Source: Astropecten irregularis (Eukaryota > Echinodermata > Asteroidea > Paxillosida > Astropectinidae). Taken from it: 64,000 bases of DNA. The DNA is taken from positions 4,092,001-4,156,000 of the forward strand of contig OZ020249.1 in assembly GCA_963971285.1 (NCBI GenBank), written 5' to 3'. Under the pieces are notes generated by a model, which searched no databases, had not been told where the DNA came from, and was given only the letters and a program-made list of their open reading frames with translations. The number at the start of each line of letters is the position of its first letter. Position 1 is the first letter of the stretch. Both the position numbers and the translations under genes were made by a program. Below, one piece after another: positions 23,652-36,230 of this stretch.

Positions 23652-23835
23652 TTACAATGGACAAAAACGTTGACATGATTCAGGTTCAGCTACCTTCAAA
23701 TATCAGGATAACCAGCCTGTTCACCTATGAACTGGAGAGGGCGCTAGTTGCTGACAAGCTTGATATGATCATCCATTCATTAAAGGATTTGCCATCTGTG
23801 TTACATGAGGGAACGTCAATCTGAACCATCTGCAG
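23652..23835 (+). pseudogene. HMBS: HMBS-like pseudo-exon, copy 14
   Basis: Counterpart of exon 4 at +18,521 bp. Two private changes lie upstream (AAGCACTTTC, GGCATACCG). Confidence 0.8.
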
Positions 23836-24034
23836 GTAAGGATGTTTCCATATCAACATCTGCATGTATGATTTACAGCGGTTGCTAATGGGGATGCCGT
23901 AGACAGTGTCTGTCTCCCTCTACTGATCATGATGAGTCAGGTATTGCCACTCAAGTGAGTGTCTGTCTCCTTCTAGTAATCATCGTGAGTCAGGTATTGC
24001 CCACTGATCTATACAAAAGATCTAATCTGACATC

Positions 24035-24203
24035 GGACTTGCTTGAAATATATCAAAATTTTGTATTATCGTCACAGGTAAAAAAGTGGATGTTTTCACC
24101 AGGTCTGTACCTGATAGCCAGCGGACAGTTTTCATTACTGGTAGCCAGGGGTCCTGGGTGCGAGACCCGAAACAGCATAATGTTTTTTTCCGACACCAAA
24201 AAT
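24035..24203 (+). mobile_element. SINE-like insertion, copy 6
   Basis: Copy 2 type, after exon 14 (+18,521 bp from copy 2). Confidence 0.58.
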
Positions 24204-24439
24204 TCTAATCTGACATCAGATTGGTTGCTATGTCCGTTTGTTTGTAGGCCTACTTGTTTTCCAGTGTCATAAGTTTGCCTATCTGAAACCAAAATCTAAA
24301 TTGGGTCGACCTAAAGTCGCTCCTGATCTATTGAGTTAAATGGCAATGCTGAGACACCTGTCTGAAACGGGGGTTATAAATTGAGTGGCAATACCTGACT
24401 CATCATGATCACTAGAGGGAGACAGACATGTGAATGTCT

Positions 24440-24922
24440 GACTACTAGGAACCATTTCGAGCTTGAAAAATGCCAATCAATTTGTCATGCAAGGATTTTT
24501 GTGTAATTTGAGGCCATTTTGTTAGTCAGTGAAATTTAAGAAAAATCATGTGGTCCCCCACAGCAGTTTTTTTCAATTTTGGCCCCAAACCGACTTTTTT
24601 CAGAAATGCGCTTTACCTTCCTCATAGCTAGCTATGACTACCAGGAACCATTTCGAGCTTGAAAAATGCCAATCAACTTGTCATGGAAGGATTTTGGTGT
24701 AATTTGAGGCTATTTTGGTAGTCAGTCAAATTTCAGAAAAATCCATGTGGTCCCCCACAGCAGCTTTTTTCAATTTTGGCCCCAAACCGCCTTTTTATTG
24801 AGAAATGCGCGCTACCTTCCTCATAGCTAGCTATGACTACCAGGAACCATTCCCAGCAAGAAAAATGCCAATCAACTTGTCATGGAAGGATTTTGGTGTA
24901 ATTTGAGGCCATTTTGGTAGTC
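24440..24922 (+). repeat. ~197-bp satellite array S9 (about 2.5 units)
   Basis: Counterpart of S2 at +18,521 bp; private change GCGCTTTACC for GCGCGCTACC near 24,609. Confidence 0.85.
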
Positions 24923-25329
24923 ATGATGATCACTAGAGGGAGACAGACATTGTCTATGGCAACCAAGTGAGTGTCTGTCTCCTTCTAGTAATCATCATGA
25001 GTCAGGTATTGCCACTCAAGTGAATGTCCGTCTTTCTCTAGTGATCTTTCATCTCATTTATTTATGTGCACTTTATAGACTCCCCACTCTTGAAAATAGA
25101 AGACGTGTTAACATGGTTAATTATTGTATTTTCTTATATAAGCATTTTCATAATCATTTCACCAACATAGATGCAAACCCTTACTGTTGATATGCTCCTG
25201 TGCGGCTGACAAGGTATGCCGTAGCTGTGCTATACCATCTGACCCATCCAGTCCTTTAATGGGCCTTCTGCATTGAGAATCTACAATTCCTTTCTGTTTC
25301 ATTCATTTTCCTCTTTCTTTATTTGACAG

Positions 25330-25513
25330 CTACAATGGACAAAAACGTTGACACGATTCAGGTTCAGCTACCTTCAAATATCAGGATAACCAGCCTGTTC
25401 ACCTATGAACTAGAGAGGGCGCTAGTTGCTGACAAGCTTGATATGATCATCCATTCGTTAAAGGATTTGCCATCTGTGTTACATGAGGGAACGTCAATCT
25501 GAACCAGCTGCAG
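25330..25513 (+). pseudogene. HMBS: HMBS-like pseudo-exon, copy 15
   Basis: Counterpart of exon 1 at +24,294 bp; first exon of higher-order copy B. Confidence 0.8.
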
Positions 25514-25911
25514 GTAAGGATGTTTCCATATCAACATCTGCATGTATGATTGTACAGCGGTTGCTAATGGGGATGCCGTAGACAGTGTCTGTCTCCCTCT
25601 ACTGATCATGATGAGTCAGGTATTGCCACTCAAGTGAGTGTCTGTCTCCTTCTTGTAATACAAAAGATCTAATCTGACATCAGATTGGTTGCTATGTCCG
25701 TTTGCTTGTAGGCCTACTTGTTCTCCAGTGTCATAAGTTTGCCTATCTGAAACCAAAATCTGAATTGGGTCGACCTAAAGTCGCTCCTGATCTATTGAGT
25801 TCAATGGCAATGCTGGGACGCCTGTCTGAAACGGGGGTTATAAATTGAGTGGCAAAACCTGACTCATCATGATCACTAGAGGAAGACAGACATTGTCTAT
25901 GGCAACCAAGT

Positions 25912-26347
25912 CAGAGCCGTAAATAAAGAGAGTTTGGCCAACTCGGTTTCAGGCATCTCATTTATGATTGGTCAATAGCCCTCACGTGACTACAAGGCGC
26001 GATGTTAGCTACCAACTTTGAGTCAATCAATTGCAATATTTCACATTTGTCTTTGCCCTATATTTAGGAGAAATGCACATTCCATGGTTTCATGATCACA
26101 ACAAATGGCACACCATTGTAAAGAGGAATAACGAAGCTTTCCAATGATGTCAGTTTCACCGTTCATAGATCCGTAACAAAAAAGATATAATCCCTCAAAC
26201 TTGAGTGGCAGAACTTTTTTGAGGGGTTTATTAGACAAACAACCATTGCTAAAATAGTTTGCGCGCCCGCGCGCGCGTGTGTACGCGCATCCACTGTAGG
26301 TCCCCAACATGGCGCAGTTGGCCAAACTCTCTTTATTTACGGCTCTG
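25912..26347. mobile_element. hAT-like MITE, copy 6 (436 bp)
   Basis: Counterpart of copy 1 at +24,294 bp, with ATAATCCCTC where copy 1 has ATAAACCCTC. Confidence 0.82.
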
Positions 26348-26353
26348 AACCAA

Positions 26354-26566
26354 GTGAGTGTCTGTCTCCCTCTAGTGATCATCATGAGTCAAGTATTGCC
26401 ACTCAAGTGAGTGTCTGTCTCCTTCTAGTAATCATCGTGAGTCAGGTATTGCCACTCGAGTGAGTGTCTGTCTCCTTCTAGTAATCATCGTGAGTCAGGT
26501 ATTGCCACTCGAGTGAGTGTCTGTCTCCTTCTAGTAATCATCATGAGTCAGGTATTGCCACCCAAG
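26354..26566 (+). repeat. 53-bp tandem repeat, 4 units
   Basis: Counterpart of the 2,060 array at +24,294 bp. Confidence 0.8.
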
Positions 26567-26874
26567 TGAATGTCCGTCTTTCTCTAGTGATCATTCATCT
26601 CATTCATTTATGTGCACTTTATAGACTCCCCACTCTTGAAAATAGAAGAGGTATTAATATGGATAATTATTGTATTTTCTTATATAAGCATTTTCATAAT
26701 CATTTCACCAACATAGATGCAAACCCTTACTGTTTATATGCTCCTGTGCGGCGGACAAGGCATGCCGTAGCTGTGCTATACCATCTGACCCATCCAGTCC
26801 TTTTATGGGCCTTCTGCATTGAGAATCTACAATCCATGTTGTTTCATTCATTTTCCTCTTTCTTTATTTGACAG

Positions 26875-27058
26875 TTACAATGGACAAAAACGTTGACATG
26901 ATTCAGGTTCAGCTACCTTCAAATATCAGGATAACCAGCCTGTTCACCTATGAACTGGAGAGGGCGCTAGTTGCTGACAAGCTTGATATGATCATCCATT
27001 CATTAAAGGATTTGCCATCTGTGTTACATGAGGGAACGTCAATCTGAACCATCTGCAG
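26875..27058 (+). pseudogene. HMBS: HMBS-like pseudo-exon, copy 16
   Basis: Counterpart of exon 2 at +24,294 bp. Confidence 0.8.
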
Positions 27059-27257
27059 GTAAGGATGTTTCCATATCAACATCTGCATGTATGATTTACA
27101 GCGGTTGCTAATGGGGTTGCCGTAGACAGTGTCTGTCTCCCTCTAGTGATCATGATGAGTCAGGTATTGCCACTCAAGTGAGTGTCTGTCTCCTTCTAGT
27201 AATCATCTTGAGTCAGGTATTGCCCACTGATCTATACAAAAGATCTAATCTGACATC

Positions 27258-27426
27258 GGACTTGCTTGAAATATATCAACATTTTGCATTATCATCACAG
27301 GTAAAAAAGTGGATGTTTTCACCAGGTCTGGACCTGATAGCCAGCGGACAGTTTTAAACACTGGTAGCCAGGGGTCCTGGGTGCGAGACCCGAAACAGCA
27401 TAATGTTTTTTTCCGACACCAAAAAT
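27258..27426 (+). mobile_element. SINE-like insertion, copy 7
   Basis: Counterpart of copy 1 at +24,294 bp. Confidence 0.58.
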
Positions 27427-28035
27427 TCTAATCTGACATCAGATTGGTTGCTATGTCCGTTTGTTTGTAGGCCTACTTGTTTTCCAGTGTCATAAGTTTG
27501 CCTATCTGAAACCAAAATCTGAATTGGGTTGACCTAAAGTCGCTCCTGATCTATTGAGTTCAATGGCAAAGCTGGGACACCTGTCTGAAACGGGGGTTAT
27601 AAATTGAGTGGCAATACCTGACTCATCATGATCACTAGAGGGAGACAGACATTGTCTATGGCATCCAAGTGATCGAGTGTCTGTCTCCTTCTAGTAATCA
27701 TCATGAGTCAGGTATTGCCACTCAAGTGAATGTCCGTCTTTCTCTAGTGATGTTTCATCTCATTTATTTATGTGCACTTTATAGACTCCCCACTCTTGAA
27801 AATAGAAGACGTGTTAACATGGTTAATTATTGTATTTTCTTATATAAGCATTTTCATAATCATTTCACCAACATAGATGCAAACCCTTACTGTTGATATG
27901 CTCCTGTGCGGCGGACAAGGTATGCCGTAGCTGTGCTATACCATCTGACCCATCCAGTCCTTTTATGGGCCTTCTGCATTGAGAATCTACAATTCCTTTC
28001 TGTTTCATTTATTTTCCTCTTTCTTTATTTGACAG

Positions 28036-28219
28036 TTACAATGGACAAAAACGTTGACACGATTCAGGTTCAGCTACCTTCAAATATCAGGATAACCAGC
28101 CTGTTCACCTATGAACTGGAGAGGGCGCTAGTTGCTGACAAGCTTGATATGATCATCCATTCGTTAAAGGATTTGCCATCTGTGTTACATGAGGGAACGT
28201 CAATCTGAACCAGCTGCAG
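28036..28219 (+). pseudogene. HMBS: HMBS-like pseudo-exon, copy 17
   Basis: Counterpart of exon 3 at +24,294 bp and of exon 13 at +5,773 bp. Confidence 0.8.
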
Positions 28220-28617
28220 GTAAGGATGTTTCCATATCAACATCTGCATGTATGATTGTACAGCGGTTCCTAATGGGGATGCCGTAGACAGTGTCTGTCT
28301 CCCTCTAGTGACCATGATGAGTCAGGTATTGCCACTCAAGTGAGTGTCTGTCTCCTTCTTGAAATACAAAAGATCTAATCTGACATCAGATTGGTTGCTA
28401 TGTTCGTTTGTTTGTAGGCCTACTTGTTCTCCGGTGTCATAAGTTTGCCTATCTGAAACCAAAATCTGAATTGGGTCGACCTAAAGTCGCTCCTGATCTA
28501 TTGAGTTCAATGGCAATGCTGGGACACCTGTCTGAAACGGGGGTTATAAATTGAGTGGCAATACCTGACTCATCATGATCACTAGAGGAAGACAGACATT
28601 GTCTATGGCAACCAAGT

Positions 28618-29056
28618 CAGAGCCGTCAATAAAGAGAGTTTGGCCAACTCGGTTTCAGGCATCTCATTTATAATTGGTCAATAGCCCTCACGTGACTACA
28701 AGGCGCCATGTTAGCTACCAACTTTGAGTCAATCAATTGCAATATTTCACATTTGTCTTTGCCCTATATTTAGGAGAAATGCACATTCCATGGTTTCATG
28801 ATCACAACAAATGGCACACCATTGTAAAGAGGAATAACGAAGCTTTCCAATGATGTCAGTTTCACCGTTCATAGATTCGTAACAAAAAAGATATAATCCC
28901 TCAAACCAGTTGAGTTGCAGAACTTTTTTGAGGGGTTTATTAGACAAACAACCATTGCTAAAATAGTTTGCGCGCCCGCGCGCGCGTGTGTACGCGCATC
29001 CACTGTAGGTCCCAAACATGGCGCAGTTGGCCAAACTCTCTTTATTTACGGCTCTG
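28618..29056. mobile_element. hAT-like MITE, copy 7 (439 bp)
   Basis: Counterpart of copy 2 at +24,294 bp. Confidence 0.82.
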
Positions 29057-29424
29057 AACCAAGTGAGTGTCTGTCTCCTTCTAGTAATCATCGTGAGTCA
29101 GGTATTGCCACTCGAGTGAGTGTCTGTCTTTCTCAAGTGATCATTCATCTCATTTATTTATGTGCACTTTATAGACTCATCACTCTTGAAAATAGAAGAG
29201 GTATTAATATGGTTAATTATTGTATTTTCTTATATAAGCATTTTCATAATCATTTCACCAACATAGATGCAAACCCTTACTGTTTATATGCTCCTGTGCG
29301 GCGGACAAGGCATGCCGTAGCTGTGCTATACCATCTGACCCATACAGTCCTTTTATGGGCCTTCTGCATTGAGAATCTACAATCCATTTTGTTTCATTCA
29401 TTTTCCTCTTTCTTTATTTGACAG

Positions 29425-29608
29425 TTACAATGGACAAAAACGTTGACATGATTCAGGTTCAGCTACCTTCAAATATCAGGATAACCAGCCTGTTCACCTA
29501 TGAACTGGAGAGGGCGCTAGTTGCTGACAAGCTTGATATGATCATCCATTCATTAAAGGATTTGCCATCTGTGTTACATGAGGGAACGTCAATCTGAACC
29601 ATCTGCAG
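29425..29608 (+). pseudogene. HMBS: HMBS-like pseudo-exon, copy 18
   Basis: Counterpart of exon 4 at +24,294 bp and of exon 14 at +5,773 bp. Confidence 0.8.
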
Positions 29609-29807
29609 GTAAGGATGTTTCCATATCAACATCTGCATGTATGATTTACAGCGGTTGCTAATGGGGATGCCGTAGACAGTGTCTGTCTCCCTCTACTGAT
29701 CATGATGAGTCAGGTATTGCCACTCAAGTGAGTGTCTGTCTCCTTCTAGTAATCATCGTGAGTCAGGTATTGCCCACTGATCTATACAAAAGATCTAATC
29801 TGACATC

Positions 29808-29976
29808 GGACTTGCTTGAAATATATCAAAATTTTGTATTATCGTCACAGGTAAAAAAGTGGATGTTTTCACCAGGTCTGTACCTGATAGCCAGCGGACA
29901 GTTTTCATTACTGGTAGCCAGGGGTCCTGGGTGCGAGACCCGAAACAGCATAATGTTTTTTTCCGACACCAAAAAT
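29808..29976 (+). mobile_element. SINE-like insertion, copy 8
   Basis: Counterpart of copy 2 at +24,294 bp. Confidence 0.58.
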
Positions 29977-30212
29977 TCTAATCTGACATCAGATTGGTTG
30001 CTATGTCCGTTTGTTTGTAGGCCTACTTGTTTTCCAGTGTCATAAGTTTGCCTATCTGAAACCAAAATCTAAATTGGGTCGACCTAAAGTCGCTCCTGAT
30101 CTATTGAGTTAAATGGCAATGCTGAGACACCTGTCTGAAACGGGGGTTATAAATTGAGTGGCAATACCTGACTCATCATGATCACTAGAGGGAGACAGAC
30201 ATGTGAATGTCT

Positions 30213-30695
30213 GACTACTAGGAACCATTTCGAGCTTGAAAAATGCCAATCAATTTGTCATGCAAGGATTTTTGTGTAATTTGAGGCCATTTTGTTAGTC
30301 AGTGAAATTTAAGAAAAATCATGTGGTCCCCCACAGCAGTTTTTTTCAATTTTGGCCCCAAACCGACTTTTTTCAGAAATGCGCGCTACCTTCCTCATAG
30401 CTAGCTATGACTACCAGGAACCATTTCGAGCTTGAAAAATGCCAATCAACTTGTCATGGAAGGATTTTGGTGTAATTTGAGGCTATTTTGGTAGTCAGTC
30501 AAATTTCAGAAAAATCCATGTGGTCCCCCACAGCAGCTTTTTTCAATTTTGGCCCCAAACCGCCTTTTTATTGAGAAATGCGCGCTACCTTCCTCATAGC
30601 TAGCTATGACTACCAGGAACCATTCCCAGCAAGAAAAATGCCAATCAACTTGTCATGGAAGGATTTTGGTGTAATTTGAGGCCATTTTGGTAGTC
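30213..30695 (+). repeat. ~197-bp satellite array S10 (about 2.5 units)
   Basis: Counterpart of S2 at +24,294 bp. Confidence 0.85.
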
Positions 30696-31102
30696 ATGAT
30701 GATCACTAGAGGGAGACAGACATTGTCTATGGCAACCAAGTGAGTGTCTGTCTCCTTCTAGTAATCATCATGAGTCAGGTATTGCCACTCAAGTGAATGT
30801 CCGTCTTTCTCTAGTGATCTTTCATCTCATTTATTTATGTGCACTTTATAGACTCCCCACTCTTGAAAATAGAAGACGTGTTAACATGGTTAATTATTGT
30901 ATTTTCTTATATAAGCATTTTCATAATCATTTCACCAACATAGATGCAAACCCTTACTGTTGATATGCTCCTGTGCGGCTGACAAGGTATGCCGTAGCTG
31001 TGCTATACCATCTGACCCATCCAGTCCTTTAATGGGCCTTCTGCATTGAGAATCTACAATTCCTTTCTGTTTCATTCATTTTCCTCTTTCTTTATTTGAC
31101 AG

Positions 31103-31286
31103 CTACAATGGACAAAAACGTTGACACGATTCAGGTTCAGCTACCTTCAAATATCAGGATAACCAGCCTGTTCACCTATGAACTAGAGAGGGCGCTAGTT
31201 GCTGACAAGCTTGATATGATCATCCATTCGTTAAAGGATTTGCCATCTGTGTTACATGAGGGAACGTCAATCTGAACCAGCTGCAG
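31103..31286 (+). pseudogene. HMBS: HMBS-like pseudo-exon, copy 19
   Basis: Counterpart of exon 5 at +24,294 bp, with the CTACAATG start. Confidence 0.8.
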
Positions 31287-31684
31287 GTAAGGATGTTTCC
31301 ATATCAACATCTGCATGTATGATTGTACAGCGGTTGCTAATGGGGATGCCGTAGACAGTGTCTGTCTCCCTCTACTGATCATGATGAGTCAGGTATTGCC
31401 ACTCAAGTGAGTGTCTGTCTCCTTCTTGTAATACAAAAGATCTAATCTGACATCAGATTGGTTGCTATGTCCGTTTGCTTGTAGGCCTACTTGTTCTCCA
31501 GTGTCATAAGTTTGCCTATCTGAAACCAAAATCTGAATTGGGTCGACCTAAAGTCGCTCCTGATCTATTGAGTTCAATGGCAATGCTGGGACGCCTGTCT
31601 GAAACGGGGGTTATAAATTGAGTGGCAAAACCTGACTCATCATGATCACTAGAGGAAGACAGACATTGTCTATGGCAACCAAGT

Positions 31685-32120
31685 CAGAGCCGTAAATAAA
31701 GAGAGTTTGGCCAACTCGGTTTCAGGCATCTCATTTATGATTGGTCAATAGTCCTCACGTGACTACAAGGCGCGATGTTAGCTACCAACTTTGAGTCAAT
31801 CAATTGCAATATTTCACATTTGTCTTTGCCCTATATTTAGGAGAAATGCACATTCCATGGTTTCATGATCACAACAAATGGCACACCATTGTAAAGAGGA
31901 ATAACGAAGCTTTCCAATGATGTCAGTTTCACCGTTCATAGATCCGTAACAAAAAAGATATAATCCCTCAAACTTGAGTGGCAGAACTTTTTTGAGGGGT
32001 TTATTAGACAAACAACCATTGCTAAAATAGTTTGCGCGCCCGCGCGCGCGTGTGTACGCGCATCCACTGTAGGTCCCCAACATGGCGCAGTTGGCCAAAC
32101 TCTCTTTATTTACGGCTCTG
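31685..32120. mobile_element. hAT-like MITE, copy 8 (436 bp)
   Basis: Counterpart of copy 3 at +24,294 bp; private change AATAGTCCTC for AATAGCCCTC near 31,752. Confidence 0.82.
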
Positions 32121-32126
32121 AACCAA

Positions 32127-32339
32127 GTGAGTGTCTGTCTCCCTCTAGTGATCATCATGAGTCAAGTATTGCCACTCAAGTGAGTGTCTGTCTCCTTCTA
32201 GTAATCATCGTGAGTCAGGTATTGCCACTCGAGTGAGTGTCTGTCTCCTTCTAGTAATCATCGTGAGTCAGGTATTGCCACTCGAGTGAGTGTCTGTCTC
32301 CTTCTAGTAATCATCATGAGTCAGGTATTGCCACCCAAG
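32127..32339 (+). repeat. 53-bp tandem repeat, 4 units
   Basis: Counterpart of the 7,833 array at +24,294 bp. Confidence 0.8.
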
Positions 32340-32647
32340 TGAATGTCCGTCTTTCTCTAGTGATCATTCATCTCATTCATTTATGTGCACTTTATAGACT
32401 CCCCACTCTTGAAAATAGAAGAGGTATTAATATGGATAATTATTGTATTTTCTTATATAAGCATTTTCATAATCATTTCACCAACATAGATGCAAACCCT
32501 TACTGTTTATATGCTCCTGTGCGGCGGACAAGGCATGCCGTAGCTGTGCTATACCATCTGACCCATCCAGTCCTTTTATGGGCCTTCTGCATTGAGAATC
32601 TACAATCCATGTTGTTTCATTCATTTTCCTCTTTCTTTATTTGACAG

Positions 32648-32831
32648 TTACAATGGACAAAAACGTTGACATGATTCAGGTTCAGCTACCTTCAAATATC
32701 AGGATAACCAGCCTGTTCACCTATGAACTGGAGAGGGCGCTAGTTGCTGACAAGCTTGATATGATCATCCATTCATTAAAGGATTTGCCATCTGTGTTAC
32801 ATGAGGGAACGTCAATCTGAACCATCTGCAG
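32648..32831 (+). pseudogene. HMBS: HMBS-like pseudo-exon, copy 20
   Basis: Counterpart of exon 6 at +24,294 bp. Confidence 0.8.
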
Positions 32832-33030
32832 GTAAGGATGTTTCCATATCAACATCTGCATGTATGATTTACAGCGGTTGCTAATGGGGTTGCCGTAGAC
32901 AGTGTCTGTCTCCCTCTAGTGATCATGATGAGTCAGGTATTGCCACTCAAGTGAGTGTCTGTCTCCTTCTAGTAATCATCTTGAGTCAGGTATTGCCCAC
33001 TGATCTATACAAAAGATCTAATCTGACATC

Positions 33031-33199
33031 GGACTTGCTTGAAATATATCAACATTTTGCATTATCATCACAGGTAAAAAAGTGGATGTTTTCACCAGGT
33101 CTGGACCTGATAGCCAGCGGACAGTTTTAAACACTGGTAGCCAGGGGTCCTGGGTGCGAGACCCGAAACAGCATAATGTTTTTTTCCGACACCAAAAAT
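33031..33199 (+). mobile_element. SINE-like insertion, copy 9
   Basis: Counterpart of copy 3 at +24,294 bp. Confidence 0.58.
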
Positions 33200-33435
33200 T
33201 CTAATCTGACATCAGATTGGTTGCTATGTCCGTTTGTTTGTAGGCCTACTTGTTTTCCAGTGTCATAAGTTTGCCTATCTGAAACCAAAATCTGAATTGG
33301 GTTGACCTAAAGTCGCTCCTGATCTATTGAGTTCAATGGCAAAGCTGGGACACCTGTCTGAAACGGGGGTTATAAATTGAGTGGCAATACCTGACTCATC
33401 ATGATCACTAGAGGGAGACAGACATGTGAATGTCT

Positions 33436-33719
33436 GACTACTAGGAACCATTTCGAGCTTGAAAAATGCCAATCAATTTGTCATGCAAGGATTTTTGTGT
33501 AATTTGAGGCCATTTTGTTAGTCAGTGAAATTTAAGAAAAATCATGTGGTCCCCCACAGCAGTTTTTTTCAATTTTTGCCGAAAAGTAACTTTTTACAGA
33601 AATGCGCGCTACCTTCCTCATAGCTAGCTATGACTACCAGGAACCATTCCCAGCAAGAAAAATGCCAATCAACTTGTCATGCAAGGATTTTGGTGTAATT
33701 TGAGGCCATTTTGTTAGTC
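33436..33719 (+). repeat. ~197-bp satellite array S11 (about 1.5 units)
   Basis: Counterpart of S3 at +24,294 bp, with the same GCCGAAAAGTAAC variant. Confidence 0.85.
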
Positions 33720-33768
33720 ATGATGATCACTAGAGGGAGACAGACATTGTCTATGGCATCCAAGTGAT

Positions 33769-33980
33769 CGAGTGTCTGTCTCCTTCTAGTAATCATCATG
33801 AGTCAGGTATTGCCACTCAAGTGAGTGTCTGTCTCCTTCTAGTAATCATCATGAGTCAGGTATTGCCACTCAAGTGAGTGTCTGTCTCCTTCTAGTAATC
33901 ATCATGAGTCAGGTATTGCCACTCAAGTGAGTGTCTGTCTCCTTCTAGTAATCATCATGAGTCAGGTATTGCCACTCAAG
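33769..33980 (+). repeat. 53-bp tandem repeat, 4 units (expanded)
   Basis: Counterpart of the 9,475 array at +24,294 bp. Confidence 0.8.
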
Positions 33981-34289
33981 TGAATGTCCGTCTTTCTCTA
34001 GTGATGTTTCATCTCATTTATTTATGTGCACTTTATAGACTCCCCACTCTTGAAAATAGAAGACGTGTTAACATGGTTAATTATTGTATTTTCTTATATA
34101 AGCATTTTCATAATCATTTCACCAACATAGATGCAAACCCTTACTGTTGATATGCTCCTGTGCGGCAGACAAGGTATGCCGTACCTGTGCTATACCATCT
34201 GACCCATCCAGTCCTTTAATGGGCCTTCTGCATTGAGAATCTACAATTCCTTTCTGTTTCATTTATTTTCCTCTTTCTTTATTTGACAG

Positions 34290-34473
34290 TTACAATGGAC
34301 AAAAACGTTGACACGATTCAGGTTCAGCTACCTTCAAATATCAGGATAACCAGCCTGTTCACCTATGAACTGGAGAGGGCGCTAGTTGCTGACAAGCTTG
34401 ATATGATCATCCATTCGTTAAAGGATTTGCCATCTGTGTTACATGAGGGAACGTCAATCTGAACCAGCTGCAG
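34290..34473 (+). pseudogene. HMBS: HMBS-like pseudo-exon, copy 21
   Basis: Counterpart of exon 7 at +24,294 bp, sharing its mosaic upstream flank (GGCAGACAAGG). Confidence 0.8.
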
Positions 34474-34871
34474 GTAAGGATGTTTCCATATCAACATCTG
34501 CATGTATGATTGTACAGCGGTTCCTAATGGGGATGCCGTAGACAGTGTCTGTCTCCCTCTAGTGACCATGATGAGTCAGGTATTGCCACTCAAGTGAGTG
34601 TCTGTCTCCTTCTTGAAATACAAAAGATCTAATCTGACATCAGATTGGTTGCTATGTTCGTTTGTTTGTAGGCCTACTTGTTCTCCGGTGTCATAAGTTT
34701 GCCTATCTGAAACCAAAATCTGAATTGGGTCGACCTAAAGTCGCTCCTGATCTATTGAGTTCAATGGCAATGCTGGGACACCTGTCTGAAACGGGGGTTA
34801 TAAATTGAGTGGCAATACCTGACTCATCATGATCACTAGAGGAAGACAGACATTGTCTATGGCAACCAAGT

Positions 34872-35310
34872 CAGAGCCGTCAATAAAGAGAGTTTGGCCA
34901 ACTCGGTTTCAGGCATCTCATTTATAATTGGTCAATAGCCCTCACGTGACTACAAGGCGCCATGTTAGCTACCAACTTTGAGTCAATCAATTGCAATATT
35001 TCACATTTGTCTTTGCCCTATATTTAGGAGAAATGCACATTCCATGGTTTCATGATCACAACAAATGGCACACCATTGTAAAGAGGAATAACGAAGCTTT
35101 CCAATGATGTCAGTTTCACCGTTCATAGATTCGTAACAAAAAAGATATAATCCCTCAAACCAGTTGAGTTGCAGAACATTTTTGAGGGGTTTATTAGACA
35201 AACAACCATTGCTAAAATAGTTTGCGCGCCCGCGCGCGCGTGTGTACGCGCATCCACTGTAGGTCCCAAACATGGCGCAGTTGGCCAAACTCTCTTTATT
35301 TACAGCTCTG
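34872..35310. mobile_element. hAT-like MITE, copy 9 (439 bp)
   Basis: Counterpart of copy 4 at +24,294 bp, sharing its terminal mismatch TTTACAGCTCTG. Confidence 0.82.
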
Positions 35311-35678
35311 AACCAAGTGAGTGTCTGTCTCCTTCTAGTAATCATCGTGAGTCAGGTATTGCCACTCGAGTGAGTGTCTGTCTTTCTCAAGTGATCATTC
35401 ATCTCATTTATTTATGTGCACTTTATAGACTCATCACTCTTGAAAATAGAAGAGGTATTAATATGGTTAATTATTGTATTTTCTTATATAAGCATTTTCA
35501 TAATCATTTCACCAACATAGATGCAAACCCTTACTGTTTATATGCTCCTGTGCGGCGGACAAGGCATGCCGTAGCTGTGCTATACCATCTGACCCATCCA
35601 GTCCTTTTATGGGCCTTCTGCATTGAGAATCTACAATCCATTTTGTTTCATTCATTTTCCTCTTTCTTTATTTGACAG

Positions 35679-35862
35679 TTACAATGGACAAAAACGTTGA
35701 CATGATTCAGGTTCAGCTACCTTCAAATATCAGGAAAACCAGCCTGTTCACCTATGAACTGGAGAGGGCGCTAGTTGCTGACAAGCTTGATATGATCATC
35801 CATTCATTAAAGGATTTGCCATCTGTGTTACATGAGGGAACGTCAATCTGAACCATCTGCAG
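35679..35862 (+). pseudogene. HMBS: HMBS-like pseudo-exon, copy 22
   Basis: Counterpart of exon 8 at +24,294 bp with one private change, ATCAGGAAAACC for ATCAGGATAACC (Ile to Lys). It arose after the higher-order duplication. Confidence 0.8.
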
Positions 35863-36061
35863 GTAAGGATGTTTCCATATCAACATCTGCATGTATGATT
35901 TACAGCGGTTGCTAATGGGGATGCCGTAGACAGTGTCTGTCTCCCTCTACTGATCATGATGAGTCAGGTATTGCCACTCAAGTGAGTGTCTGTCTCCTTC
36001 TAGTAATCATCGTGAGTCAGGTATTGCCCACTGATCTATACAAAAGATCTAATCTGACATC

Positions 36062-36230
36062 GGACTTGCTTGAAATATATCAAAATTTTGTATTATCGTC
36101 ACAGGTAAAAAAGTGGATGTTTTCACCAGGTCTGTACCTGATAGCCAGCGGACAGTTTTCATTACTGGTAGCCAGGGGTCCTGGGTGCGAGACCCGAAAC
36201 AGCATAATGTTTTTTTCCGACACCAAAAAT
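36062..36230 (+). mobile_element. SINE-like insertion, copy 10
   Basis: Counterpart of copy 4 at +24,294 bp, with the same TCTAATTTGACATC right repeat. Confidence 0.58.

Larger units (their letters stand above)
22263..28035 (+). repeat. 5,773-bp unit repeated again at 28,036
   Basis: Exons 13-16 lie 5,773 bp before exons 17-20 (22,263 to 28,036; 23,652 to 29,425; 25,330 to 31,103; 26,875 to 32,648). Exons 13-16 also match exons 3-6 at an offset of 18,521 bp. The segment between higher-order copies A and B is therefore an extra partial round of the same unit, not unrelated sequence. Confidence 0.8.
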
